Below, piece by piece: positions 10,112-19,170 of a stretch of DNA of 64,000 bases; position 1 is the first letter of the stretch; every line of letters begins with the position of its first letter. The DNA comes from Rouxiella badensis. GTDB lineage: Bacteria; Pseudomonadota; Gammaproteobacteria; Enterobacterales; Enterobacteriaceae. The stretch lies in contig CP114060.1 of assembly GCA_026967495.1 (NCBI GenBank), positions 1,116,001 to 1,180,000 of the forward strand. Reading direction: 5' to 3'. The position numbers and the translations under genes were made by a program. The notes under the pieces were generated by a model. It saw nothing but the letters and a program-made list of their open reading frames with translations. It had not been told where the DNA came from and searched no databases.

Positions 10112-11192
10112 ATGGATGATTTAACACCGGAAGACGATCTTAAGCCAGATACCAGCGACCGCCGACCACAGCGCTCGCGTAAACCGTCTTCACAAGCCCC
10201 GAAGCTTGCGGTATCCCGTCAATACTTGATGATTGGCATCGGCATTATCGTGCTGTTGCTACTGATTCTTGGCATTGGTTCTGCACTGAAATCTCCGTCG
10301 CAAAACAACGCGGCTGCGCCGTCCAACGGGCCGAAAGACATTAATCTTTCTGGCGCGAACGCTGACGCGAGCTCTTCAGGCTCAGCCCCGGCCGCTACGC
10401 CGGTGCCGACGCCTAATGACCAAACGCCTGCGGCTTCTGCTCCTTCTGACGCTAACGCGTCTGCGCAGCCGAAGAGTATCGGTTTGCCGCCTATTTCCTC
10501 TACGCCGACCCAGGCTCAGCCACAGGCTGACAGTGGTCAGAAAGAGCGTGTGGATCTTCCAGGCGACATCAACGACGCGCTTTCCCAGCAGCAAGGCCAG
10601 GTTAACGCCGCCGCTCAAGACGGTATCAACGCGGGCACGCAGTCTCTGACCTCGTTGCCAACCGCGCCGGCTACCGTCAACAGCAGCCTGAAAGGCCGAG
10701 ACTCCAGCCGTTGCTCCAGCGCCACACGCGGTTCGCCGTGCGTCGGAGAAAACCACGCCAGTCGAGCATCGCGCCGAACGCCACAGCTCGTCGACCAGAA
10801 CACCGGTTGCCAAAGCGGCAGAGCCAGTGCGTAAACCTGAAATCAGAAAAGAACCCGAACATCATGCTGCTGTCAGTGCGCCTGCACATCAGAGCGTTGA
10901 GTCGGGCAGTGCGGCGGCGCTGAAGACTGCGCCGGGTAGTCACTTTACCCTGCAGCTTAGCAGCGCATCACAGTCGACCTCTTTGAATAACTTTGCCCGC
11001 CAGCAGGGACTTAAAAATTACAGCGTCTATCAGACAGTTCGCGATGGCAAACCTTGGTTTGTTCTGGTGAGCGGTAACTATGCGTCCTCAGCTGATGCAA
11101 AACGCGCGATAGCCAGTTTACCTGCCGACGTTCAAGCAAAAAAACCGTGGGTTAAGCCTGTACATCAAGTACAGCAAGACCTTAAAAAATGA
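10112..11192 (+). CDS. damX: Cell division SPOR-domain protein DamX, frame broken by +1 at 10698-10704
   Basis: DamX is an inner-membrane septal protein that binds glycan strands through a C-terminal SPOR domain. ATG 10112 follows GGAGG. The order is a cytoplasmic segment of about 35 residues, one membrane helix (YLMIGIGIIVLLLLILGIG), a long Ala/Pro/Gln-rich periplasmic linker, and SPOR (SHFTLQLSSAS to WVKPVHQVQQDLKK). The frame breaks in the linker at GAGACTC. Restoring GAGCTC gives LKGRAPAVAPAPHAVRRASE and joins the C-terminal frame ending at 11192. Repaired length is about 359 residues (E. coli 428; the linker varies in the family). An unbroken GAGCTC remains in the same gene at 10369. Confidence 0.92.
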
Positions 11193-11271
11193 ATCTGATC
11201 TGTACGCGATGTGCTGTCTAAAACAGGGTACAATCCGCGGCTGTGAATTGTATAAGTAGCTAACTGACGGC

Positions 11272-12084
11272 ATGAAGAAGAACCGCGCTTTTTTAAAATG
11301 GGCTGGTGGCAAGTATCCGCTGGTTGATGACATCAAACGTTATCTGCCAGCGGGAGATTGTTTGATTGAGCCTTTTGTCGGTGCGGGTTCGGTGTTTTTG
11401 AACACCGATTATGACGCCTATATTCTGGCCGATATCAACAACGATTTGATCAACCTGTACAACATCGTTAAAACGCGTCCCGACGAGTTTATCCGCGATG
11501 CTCGGGCGCTTTTTACGCCTGAATTCAATCAGTCAGAGCGTTACTATCAGTTAAGAGAAGAGTTTAACGCCAGCGCCGATGTCTATCGTCGTTCTCTGCT
11601 TTTTTATACCTGAACCGCCATTGCTATAATGGGCTTTGCCGCTACAACTTGAGCGGTGCCTTTAATGTGCCTTTCGGTCGGTATAAAAAACCTTATTTCC
11701 CTGAGGACGAGGCTCGCCTGGTTCTCTGAAAAAGCACAGAATGCACAGTTTGTATGCGAGCATTACCAGCACACTCTGCTGAAGGCGAAGAAAGGGGCTG
11801 TGGTGTATTGCGATCCGCCTTACGTGCCGCTTTCGGCGACGGCGAACTTTACGGCGTATCACACCAATAACTTCAATCTGACCGACCAGCAAAATCTGGC
11901 CAAACTGGCAGAGAAACTCTTGGCAGAACGCCAGGTGCCGGTGCTGATTTCGAACCACGATACTGCCTTGACCCGCGATTGGTATTCCGCCGCAGCGCTC
12001 CACGTGGTGACGGCGAGAAGAACCATCAGCAGCAATATTTTGCAGCGCAGCAAGGTAACCGAGCTATTGGCGTTGTATAGCTAA
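11272..12084 (+). CDS. dam: DNA adenine methylase Dam, broken by a T deletion near 11600 and +1 at 11709-11715
   Basis: Dam methylates adenine N6 in GATC and directs mismatch repair, replication timing and gene regulation. ATG 11272 opens MKKNRAFLKWAGGKYPLV. The SAM-binding motif FVGAGSVF lies near residue 38 and the catalytic DPPY (CDPPYVPLS) follows in the third segment. Two errors break the frame. The T6 run at 11600-11605 needs a seventh T (SLLFLYLNRHCYNGLCRYN), and GAGGCTC should be GAGCTC (PEDELAWFSEKAQNA). They compensate in frame, giving 270 residues (E. coli 278). Dam acts on GATC and cannot itself account for a GRGCYC signal. Confidence 0.94.
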
Positions 12085-12110
12085 AGGACTTTTAAACGTA
12101 GGAGAAGCAG

Positions 12111-12800
12111 ATGAAAGATTTTTTGATTGCTCCATCCATTCTGTCGGCTGATTTTGCTCGTCTGGGCGAAGACACCGTCAAAGCATTGGAAGCGGGCGGC
12201 GACGTGGTGCATTTTGATGTCATGGATAATCACTATGTGCCGAATCTGACCATCGGTCCCAACGTCTGCCAGTCCTTGCACAAGTTTCTGCAGGAAAAGG
12301 GGATCAACAAGCCTATCGACGTTCACCTGATGGTGATGCCAGTTGATAGCCTGATCCCACAGTTTGCTGAAGCCGGGGCCACCTACATTACTTTCCACCC
12401 TGAAGCGACTCTGCACGTTGACCGTACGCTACAGCTCATCAAGTCACACGGTTGCAAGGCCGGTCTGGTGTTTACGCCTACGACCCCGCTGAGCTATCTC
12501 GACTACGTGATGGATAAACTCGACGTTATCCTGCTGATGTCTATCAACCCGGGCTTTGGCGGTCAAACGTTTATTCCGGCCACGCTCGATAAACTGCGCC
12601 AGGTGCGCCAGCGCATCGATGAAAGCGGTTACGATATTCGCCTCGAGATAGACGGCGGCGTCAAAGTTGAAAACATTGGCGAGATTGCTGCTGCAGGTGC
12701 GGACATGTTCGTCGCCGGTTCAGCGATTTTTGGCAGCCCGGACTATCGCGGCGTGATAGACAACATGCGCAAAGAACTGGCCAAGGTTTCCCATGACTGA
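12111..12800 (+). CDS. rpe: Ribulose-phosphate 3-epimerase
   Basis: Rpe interconverts ribulose 5-phosphate and xylulose 5-phosphate in the pentose phosphate pathway. The intact 229-residue TIM barrel has the family signatures IAPSILSADFARLGEDTVKA, HFDVMDNHYVPNLTIGP with the metal/acid-base Asp, HLMV, MSINPGFGGQTFIP and the phosphate-binding EIDGGVKVENI. It begins 26 bases after dam and overlaps gph by eight bases, so dam-rpe-gph-trpS are probably co-transcribed. Confidence 0.98.
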   Translation: MKDFLIAPSILSADFARLGEDTVKALEAGGDVVHFDVMDNHYVPNLTIGPNVCQSLHKFLQEKGINKPIDVHLMVMPVDSLIPQFAEAGATYITFHPEATLHVDRTLQLIKSHGCKAGLVFTPTTPLSYLDYVMDKLDVILLMSINPGFGGQTFIPATLDKLRQVRQRIDESGYDIRLEIDGGVKVENIGEIAAAGADMFVAGSAIFGSPDYRGVIDNMRKELAKVSHD

Positions 12801-13491
12801 GCCTCTTGCTCCGCTTGGCGTTGCCTTTGACCTTGACGGTACGCTGGTTGACAGCGCACCGGGTTTGGCCGAGGCGGTAGACAGAGCGCTGGCTGACGTG
12901 GGCCTGCCAAAGGCGGGCGTCGAGCGTGTTAGCACCTGGATTGGCAACGGTGCCGACATTATGGTCGAGCGTGCCGTTCGCTGGGCCAAGGGAGACCTCA
13001 GCCCCGAGTTTTGCCTCAAGGTTCGTGACCAATTCGACCACCACTATGCGCAAACCGCCGCCGGTGGCAGTCGCCTCTATCCTCAGGTCAAGGAAACGCT
13101 CGTTGCGCTCGCCGCAGCGGGGCTACCTCTGGGCCTGATAACCAACAAGCCAACGCCGTTTGTTGCGCCCTTACTGGTATCTCTGGGCCTCGATGGCCTG
13201 TTCTCGCAGGTATTGGGTGGTGACGACGTGGTGCAGAAAAAACCCCACCCCGCGCCCCTGTACCTGATGCTGGCCAACATGGGCCTGCGCGCCAGCGAGC
13301 TGGTATTTGTGGGTGATTCACGCAATGACATTCAGGCGGCGCAGGCTGCGGGCTGTCAGTGTGTGGGTATGACCTACGGTTATAATTACGGTGAAGCCAT
13401 CGCCTTAAGTAAACCCGACCGGGTGCTTGAACGCTTTGCCGACCTTTTGCCCACCTTCGGGCTACCCTCTTTAAAGGATCAGGAAGCTTAA
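12793..13491 (+). CDS. gph: Phosphoglycolate phosphatase
   Basis: Gph is a HAD-superfamily phosphatase that removes 2-phosphoglycolate, mainly formed during repair of oxidised DNA ends. The intact 232-residue frame shows the four HAD motifs: DLDGTLVDS (nucleophile Asp), LITNKP, the conserved Lys region QKKPHPAP, and VGDSRNDIQAA. Its ATG lies inside the end of rpe and trpS begins three bases after its stop, so translation of the three genes is likely coupled. Confidence 0.97.
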   Translation: MTEPLAPLGVAFDLDGTLVDSAPGLAEAVDRALADVGLPKAGVERVSTWIGNGADIMVERAVRWAKGDLSPEFCLKVRDQFDHHYAQTAAGGSRLYPQVKETLVALAAAGLPLGLITNKPTPFVAPLLVSLGLDGLFSQVLGGDDVVQKKPHPAPLYLMLANMGLRASELVFVGDSRNDIQAAQAAGCQCVGMTYGYNYGEAIALSKPDRVLERFADLLPTFGLPSLKDQEA

Positions 13492-13494
13492 AAA

Positions 13495-14499
13495 ATGAGT
13501 AAACCCATCGTCTTTAGTGGCGCACAACCCTCTGGTGAATTGAGCATTGGTAACTACATGGGTGCTCTGCGTCAATGGGTTAAAATGCAAGATGACTTTG
13601 ATTGCATTTACTGCATCGTTGACCTGCATGCAATTACTGCTCGTCAGGATCCTGCTCAATTACGTAAAGCCACGCTGGATACGCTGGCGCTGTACCTCGC
13701 CTGCGGTATCGATCCTAAGAAGAGCACCATTTTCGTTCAGTCACACGTGCCTGAGCACTCCCAGCTTGGCTGGGCGCTCAACTGCTACACCTATTTCGGT
13801 GAGCTGAGTCGTATGACGCAGTTTAAAGACAAATCTGCGCGCTATGCCGAGAACATCAACGCCGGTCTGTTTGACTATCCGGTGCTGATGGCCGCCGACA
13901 TCCTGCTGTACCAGACTAACCAGGTACCGGTTGGCGAAGATCAGAAGCAGCACCTGGAGCTGAGCCGTGACATCGCGGGTCGTTTCAACGCAATTTATGG
14001 CGATATCTTTACCGTTCCTGAGCCGTTGATTCCTAAATCGGGTGCTCGCGTGATGTCTTTGCAGGATCCGACCAAGAAGATGTCCAAGTCGGACGACAAC
14101 CGCAATAACGTGATTGGCCTGCTGGAAGACACCAAGTCAGTGACTAAGAAGATCAAACGCGCGATGACCGACTCTGAAGAGCCGCCGGTCATTCGTTACG
14201 ATCAGGCCGCTAAGCCAGGGGTTTCAAACCTGCTGGATATCCTGTCGGGCGTGAACGGCAAGAGCATTGCCGAGCTGGAAGCAGAATTTGAAGGCCAGAT
14301 GTACGGGCATTTGAAAGGTGCGGTTGCTGAAGCAGTATCCGAGATGTTGGGCGGTCTGCAAGAGCGTTTCCACCAGTATCGTGCTGATGAAGCCTTCCTG
14401 CAGCAGGTTCTGCGTGAAGGTGCCGAGAAGGCGCGTGCTCGCGCTCAAGAGACTTTAAAGAAGGTCTATGAGGCAATCGGCTTCGTCCCCGCACTATAA
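13495..14499 (+). CDS. trpS: Tryptophanyl-tRNA synthetase
   Basis: TrpS charges tRNA(Trp). The 334-residue class I synthetase (E. coli 334) is intact. The HIGH-equivalent motif is SIGN in PSGELSIGNYMGAL, and the KMSKS loop is PTKKMSKSDDN. The family blocks YPVLMAADILLYQ and VPVGEDQKQHLELSRD are present. It closes the aroK-to-trpS gene row and ends facing the convergent cysG. Confidence 0.98.
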   Translation: MSKPIVFSGAQPSGELSIGNYMGALRQWVKMQDDFDCIYCIVDLHAITARQDPAQLRKATLDTLALYLACGIDPKKSTIFVQSHVPEHSQLGWALNCYTYFGELSRMTQFKDKSARYAENINAGLFDYPVLMAADILLYQTNQVPVGEDQKQHLELSRDIAGRFNAIYGDIFTVPEPLIPKSGARVMSLQDPTKKMSKSDDNRNNVIGLLEDTKSVTKKIKRAMTDSEEPPVIRYDQAAKPGVSNLLDILSGVNGKSIAELEAEFEGQMYGHLKGAVAEAVSEMLGGLQERFHQYRADEAFLQQVLREGAEKARARAQETLKKVYEAIGFVPAL

Positions 14500-14545
14500 A
14501 ATCCTTCGTTCTTGACGCTGTCACTGCGTTGGCTGCGTCCGCGCA

Positions 14546-14577
14546 CCCCAGTCACTGACTCTTGTCAGTGACTGGGG
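14546..14577. terminator. Long perfect hairpin between convergent trpS and cysG
   Basis: A 14-bp perfect stem, CCCCAGTCACTGAC at 14546-14559 with its complement at 14564-14577, encloses a four-base loop. It sits between two convergent genes, so a bidirectional stop is the natural reading. No T run follows on either side, so it may instead stop transcription Rho-dependently or protect 3' ends. Confidence 0.55.
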
Positions 14578-14598
14578 ATTTGCAGCCTTGCCGCCTTA

Positions 14599-15999
14599 TT
14601 ACAGCGCCAAAGGCTGTGGATTTGCTTCGGCGCTTGAAAACCAGTTCAGCTTTTCTCTCAGCGCGACTACGCCGCCGACGATAATCAGGCTTGGGCTTTT
14701 AACCTGCGTTGCGAGTTCACTCAGCTGCGACAGTTCTCCCGTGACCACCTTCTGTGCCGGCGTGGTGCCGTTTTCTATCAGCGCGACCGGCGTATCAACG
14801 GCGAGTCCGTGATGGGTTAGCTGATGCTGTATCTCCCCCGCCTGCGAGAGTCCCATATAAAACACCAGCGTTTGCTTACCCTGTGCCAGACAAGGCCAGT
14901 CAAGACTGCTGTCTTTTTTGGCGTGGCCGGTAATCAACCGCAGGCTCTGCGCGTGATCGCGATGGGTAAGGGGAATGCCGCTGTAGGCCGAGCATCCTGA
15001 GGCTGCGGTAATCCCGGGCACCACGGAGAAACCGATACCGGCCTCGGCCAACACTTCTAGCTCTTCGCCACCGCGCCCAAAAATAAACGGGTCACCGCCT
15101 TTCAGACGCACCACTCTTTTACCGCGCTGCGCCTGCTCAACCAGAATCTGATTGATCTGCTCCTGCGGCACGCAGTGGTTGCCTGCCTGTTTACCGACAA
15201 AAATACGTTCGGCGTCGCGGCGCACCAGATTTAACACCTCATCGGAGACCAGCCTGTCATAGACCACCACGTCGGCCAACTGCATCTGCTGTAACGCTTT
15301 TAGCGTCAGCAGGCTGGCGTCACCCGGTCCTGCACCGACCAGCACCACTTCGCCCTGTTCCTCTATCGGCTGGGCGAAGAGCTGCTCAATAAAGGCCTCG
15401 CTTTGCGGGATGTCGTTATTGGCCAAAGACTGCGCTAAACGTTGGTGGTTAAACAGCTTTTCCCACCAGCGGCGACGCGTCATGCCGTCGCTGTAGTGCT
15501 GTTTTACCCGTTGGCGCAAACTTCCGGCCAACTCCGCCAGTCGACCGAGATGCAGCGGCAGCGTCGCCTCGAGGCGTTCGCGCATCAGCCGAGCCAGCAC
15601 CGGCGCATTGCCGCCGGAAGAGACGGCAATCATCAGCGGTGAGCGGTCAATAATCGACGGCATGATAAAACTGGCCTGCTCAGGAGCATCGACGAGATTG
15701 CAGAATATCCTTCGCGCCTCGGCCGCCTCGCTGACCTGCATATTCAGCGTATCGGAGTCGGTGGCGGCAATGACCAGCCACTTGTCATCGAGCTGGCTGG
15801 CCGCGAATTCTCCCTCGATCTTCTGTAGTTGACCGCTCTCGGCCCAGCGTTCAAACGCGTCGGTAAAATCTAGCGCAACGACGGTGAGCGCCGCACCGGC
15901 GTCCAGTAACAGCCGCGCCTTGCGTTCGGCGACATCACCGGCGCCGACCAGCAGGCAGGCGCGTCCCTTGAGCTGACAAAACAACGGGAAATAATCCAT
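14599..15999 (-). CDS. cysG: Siroheme synthase (SAM methyltransferase / dehydrogenase / ferrochelatase)
   Basis: CysG makes siroheme from uroporphyrinogen III: two SAM methylations to precorrin-2, NAD-dependent oxidation, then iron insertion. The 466-residue frame is intact. The N-terminal dehydrogenase/chelatase half starts MDYFPLFCQLKGRACLLVGAGDVAERKA with the NAD-binding GAGDVA. The C-terminal uroporphyrin-III C-methyltransferase half has VGAGPGDASLLTLKA, LKGGDPFIFGRGGEE and VPGITAASGCSAYSGIPLTHR. Siroheme is the cofactor of NirB, encoded just upstream. The gene follows nirD after 72 bases; nirC, normally between them in E. coli, is absent. Confidence 0.97.
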   Translation of the reverse strand: MDYFPLFCQLKGRACLLVGAGDVAERKARLLLDAGAALTVVALDFTDAFERWAESGQLQKIEGEFAASQLDDKWLVIAATDSDTLNMQVSEAAEARRIFCNLVDAPEQASFIMPSIIDRSPLMIAVSSGGNAPVLARLMRERLEATLPLHLGRLAELAGSLRQRVKQHYSDGMTRRRWWEKLFNHQRLAQSLANNDIPQSEAFIEQLFAQPIEEQGEVVLVGAGPGDASLLTLKALQQMQLADVVVYDRLVSDEVLNLVRRDAERIFVGKQAGNHCVPQEQINQILVEQAQRGKRVVRLKGGDPFIFGRGGEELEVLAEAGIGFSVVPGITAASGCSAYSGIPLTHRDHAQSLRLITGHAKKDSSLDWPCLAQGKQTLVFYMGLSQAGEIQHQLTHHGLAVDTPVALIENGTTPAQKVVTGELSQLSELATQVKSPSLIIVGGVVALREKLNWFSSAEANPQPLAL

Positions 16000-16071
16000 G
16001 ACTCACTCACTTTCTGACAACAACGGCCAACGAGGCCTGATAAACCCCACAAACCTCGATAGTATCAGCAA

Positions 16072-16404
16072 TTAACGCGCAAGATTAACCTGCACGTTGC
16101 CGCCGCTTATCTGGACCTCAAAACTCTCGATGTTGAAGGCCTCATCCTCCATGCACAGCCCGTCTCTGAGACGAAAATGTTGCTTTTTCAGCGGGCTGGC
16201 GACCCACAGTTCACCCTGATGTTCGCCTATTATTCCACGAGACAGAACGCTGGCCTGCGCGAAGGGGTCGATATTGTTCAAAGCAAAGACGGTGCTCTGT
16301 ACATCGGGGCGAAACAGCGCAATCTGCCATTCTCCGGCCTGTGCACAGACGCCGCAGCCGGGCGTGATATCTTCGAGTGCGCAAAGCGTTTGCCAGTTTT
16401 TCAT
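16072..16404 (-). CDS. nirD: Nitrite reductase (NADH) small subunit
   Basis: NirD is the small, Rieske-fold subunit of the cytoplasmic NADH-dependent nitrite reductase that reduces nitrite to ammonium. ATG 16404 overlaps the nirB stop as ATGA, giving 110 residues (E. coli 108): MKNWQTLCALEDITPGCGVC to VQISGGNVQVNLAR. As in E. coli NirD, a Rieske-like fold is expected without the full C-x-H/C-x2-H cluster ligands. Overlap with nirB indicates translational coupling. Confidence 0.95.
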   Translation of the reverse strand: MKNWQTLCALEDITPGCGVCAQAGEWQIALFRPDVQSTVFALNNIDPFAQASVLSRGIIGEHQGELWVASPLKKQHFRLRDGLCMEDEAFNIESFEVQISGGNVQVNLAR

Positions 16405-18954
16405 AGGATGTCCTCCCCGGTTACGACCTGTGTCACCGGGATACGTTCTTCTGGTCGAGCAGGCCGATGCTGGTCGCGTTCGGCAACAAACTGCACCTGA
16501 GCGTCGCGTTTGTCGCTGTTGATAAAGTGTCGGAAGCGTCGCTGCGCTGCCGGGTCTTGCAGCGTCTGCTGCCACTCACAGCCGCTGAGTTCGTGCAGGC
16601 GCGCAAGCTCGGCTTCGAGCTGCTCAGCGAAGCTCCAGGCTGTCGTCGATGATGACCCTGCGCAGGTAGTCGATGCCGCCTTGCAGGTTGTCCATCCAGA
16701 CCGAGGTGCGCTGGAGTTTGTCGGCGGTGCGGATATAAAACACCATGAATCGGTCGAGGTAGCGCAGCAGGGTGTCGTCATCCAGGTCGGACGCCAGGAG
16801 ATCCGCGTGGCGAGGTTTCATGCCGCCGTTGCCGCAGACGTAAAGATTCCAGCCCTTTTCGGTGGCAATAATGCCGACGTCTTTCCCCTGCGCTTCGGCG
16901 CATTCGCGCGTACAGCCTGAGACGCCAAACTTCATCTTGTGCGGTGTGCGGATGCCCTTGTAGCGATTTTCGAGTGCAATGCCGAATCCTAGGCTGTCGC
17001 CTACTCCGAAACGGCACCAGGCGCTGCCGACGCAGGTTTTCGCCATCCGTAGTGCTTTTGCGTAGGCCTGCCCGGTTTCAAAACCGGCGGCGATCAGTTT
17101 CGCCCAAATGGCCGGGAGGTCGTCCTTCTGGGCGCCAAACATGCCTATCCTCTGCGAACCGGTGATTTTGGTATACAGACGATATTCTTCGGCAATATCG
17201 CCGATAGCCTTCAGACCCAGCGGGGTGATTTCGCCGCCCGGCGAACGCGGGATAACCGAATAAGTGCCGTCTTTTTGCATATTGGCGAGGAACAGGTCAT
17301 TGGTATCCTGAAGCGGGGCATGCTGAGGGCTGAGGACGTAATCATTCCAGCAGGAGGCGAGCAGCGAACCGACCGTAGGTTTACAGACTTCACAGCCGTA
17401 ACCCTGCCCATATTTCATCAATAGCTGCTCAAAGCTGCGAATATTTTCTACACGAATCAGGTGGTAGAGTTCCTGGCGGGAGTAGGCAAAGTGTTCACAG
17501 AGATGGTGATTTACCTCGACGCCCTGCTGGGCAAGTTCGGCGTTCAGCACCTTTGTTACCAGGGGAATACAGCCACCGCAGCCTGTTCCGGCCTTGGTCT
17601 GGGCTTTCACGGCGGAAAGAGTCTGGCAGCCAGCCTGCACGGCGGCGATGATGTCGCCTTTGGTGACGTCAAAGCAGGAGCAGATTTGTGCGCTCTCGGG
17701 GAGGGCATCGGTGCCGAGTGCGGTGCTGGCATTGCCGTCCGTGGCCGGGAGGATCAGGCTCTCTGGGTTTTCCGGAAGCGGCAGTTGGTTCAACATCAGT
17801 TGCAACAGGTTGCCGTAATCGCTGGTATCACCGACCAAAACCGCGCCGAGCAGCGTGCGGTTGTCTTCACTCACTACCAGGCGTTTATACAACGAGGCCT
17901 GTTCGTTGAGATAAACATAGCTGCGAGCACCGAGAGTGCGAGCGTGCGCGTCGCCGATACCGGCCACATCCACGCCCATCAGCTTGAGCTTGGCGCTCAT
18001 GTCGGCGCCGGTGAAGGCATTATCGCGACCCAGCAGATGGTCGACAGCGACCTGCGCCATCTTGTAACCGGGCGCAACCAGCCCGAAGACGCGCTGGTTC
18101 CAGGCAGCACATTCCCCGACGGCATAAATGTCGGCATCGCTGGTCTGACACTGATCGTTAATCGCGATACCGCCGCGTGGCGCGAGCGTCAGACCAGACT
18201 GGCGGGCCAGCACGTCCTGCGGGCGAATACCGGTCGAGAAGACGATAAAATCCACCTCGAGCGCGCTGCCGTCGGCAAACTTCATGGTTTTGCGGGCTGT
18301 TTCGCCCTGCTGGATAATTTCCTGCGTATTTTTGGCGGTGTGAACCTGAACGCCCATGCTCTCGATTTTCTGACGCAGCTGGTTGCCGCCCATCGCGTCG
18401 AGCTGTTCGCACATCAGTCCCGGCGCAAATTCCACCACGTGGGTCTCAACCCCGAGGTTCATCAAGGCTCCGGCTGCCTCTAAACCCAGCAGGCCGCCAC
18501 CGACGACTGCACCGCGTTTACTGCGTTTTGCGCAGCGCGCTATGGCGTCTAAATCTTCCAGCGTGCGGTACACAAAGCAGTCTTCGCCGTCGGATCCGAC
18601 AATGGCAGGCACCCAGGGATAAGAGCCTGTTGCGAGGATAAGCTTGTCGTAATCAATGCGTTGTCCGCTGCTTGAGAGGATGAATTTCTCCTCGCGGTTC
18701 AGCGTGACGGCACGTTCACCGACCCGTACATTGACGTTGTGCTCGGCATAGTAATTTTCTTCGACCAGTGAGAGCTGTTCGGCGCTGTGGCGTAAAAAAT
18801 AGGAGGAGAGATGCACGCGATCGTAGGCTACGCGAGGCTCTTCACAGAAAACGGTGATGTCGAACTGGCCCGGCTCTGATTTATTTATAATATCTTCAAT
18901 ACAGCGGTGGCCTACCATGCCGTTGCCAATTATCGCGAGTCTGACGTTGCGCAT
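16401..18954 (-). CDS. nirB: Nitrite reductase (NADH) large subunit, frame broken by +1 at 16629-16635
   Basis: NirB is the FAD, 4Fe-4S and siroheme subunit of assimilatory/detoxifying NADH nitrite reductase. I start it at ATG 18954 (MRNVRLAIIGNGMVGH) behind GAGGTAAAA; the longer frame from 19020 overlaps the FNR site. Domains run FAD/NAD oxidoreductase (AIIGNGMVG, ATGSYPWVP, GGGLLGLEAA), BFD-like 2Fe-2S (CSCFDVTKGDI, AGTGCGGCIP), and ferredoxin/sulfite reductase-like halves with siroheme/4Fe-4S cysteines (CRFGVGD, KFGVSGCTRECAEA, VCGNGG). The frame breaks near the end: plus-strand GAAGCTC should be GAGCTC, giving SLELAEQLEAELARLHEL. The repaired length is 850 residues (E. coli 847). Confidence 0.94.
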
Positions 18955-19011
18955 TTTTACCTCAAAATTGATTTCATTGCGCGTAACATAATCCCCTGCG
19001 AAGGTAAGGTT

Positions 19012-19025
19012 TTGATGCAAGTCAA
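19012..19025 (-). promoter_or_regulatory. Predicted FNR site upstream of nirB
   Basis: TTGATGCAAGTCAA matches the FNR consensus TTGAT-N4-ATCAA at nine of ten defined bases. It is centred about 65 bases before the nirB ATG. A TATGTT on the minus strand near 18985 would place the box around -41, the class II arrangement of E. coli nirB. Anaerobic activation of nirBD-cysG is inferred. Confidence 0.65.
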
Positions 19026-19170
19026 CCGTCCTCGTTTTCTACCCACGAGGGAGTAGGTGAAAACGATTGTTTATTTAACATACGATAATTGTCGCTTTTT
19101 CCCCGCCAGCGGCGGCATCGGCTATTGTTTGAAGTAAGCTAAAAAAATTGATGCAAATAGAGAGGTAAAG

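Noticed and set aside
17461..18483. 340-codon plus-strand ORF opposite nirB
   Set aside because: Antisense shadow of the conserved nirB coding strand; no motif supports a real product.
18834..18840. GAGGCTC inside nirB as another disturbed site
   Set aside because: It is in frame and encodes the conserved CEEPRVAYDRV segment, so it is natural. The same holds for GAAGCCC at 7767 (hofQ) and 22048 (yjgR, FDEAHLL).
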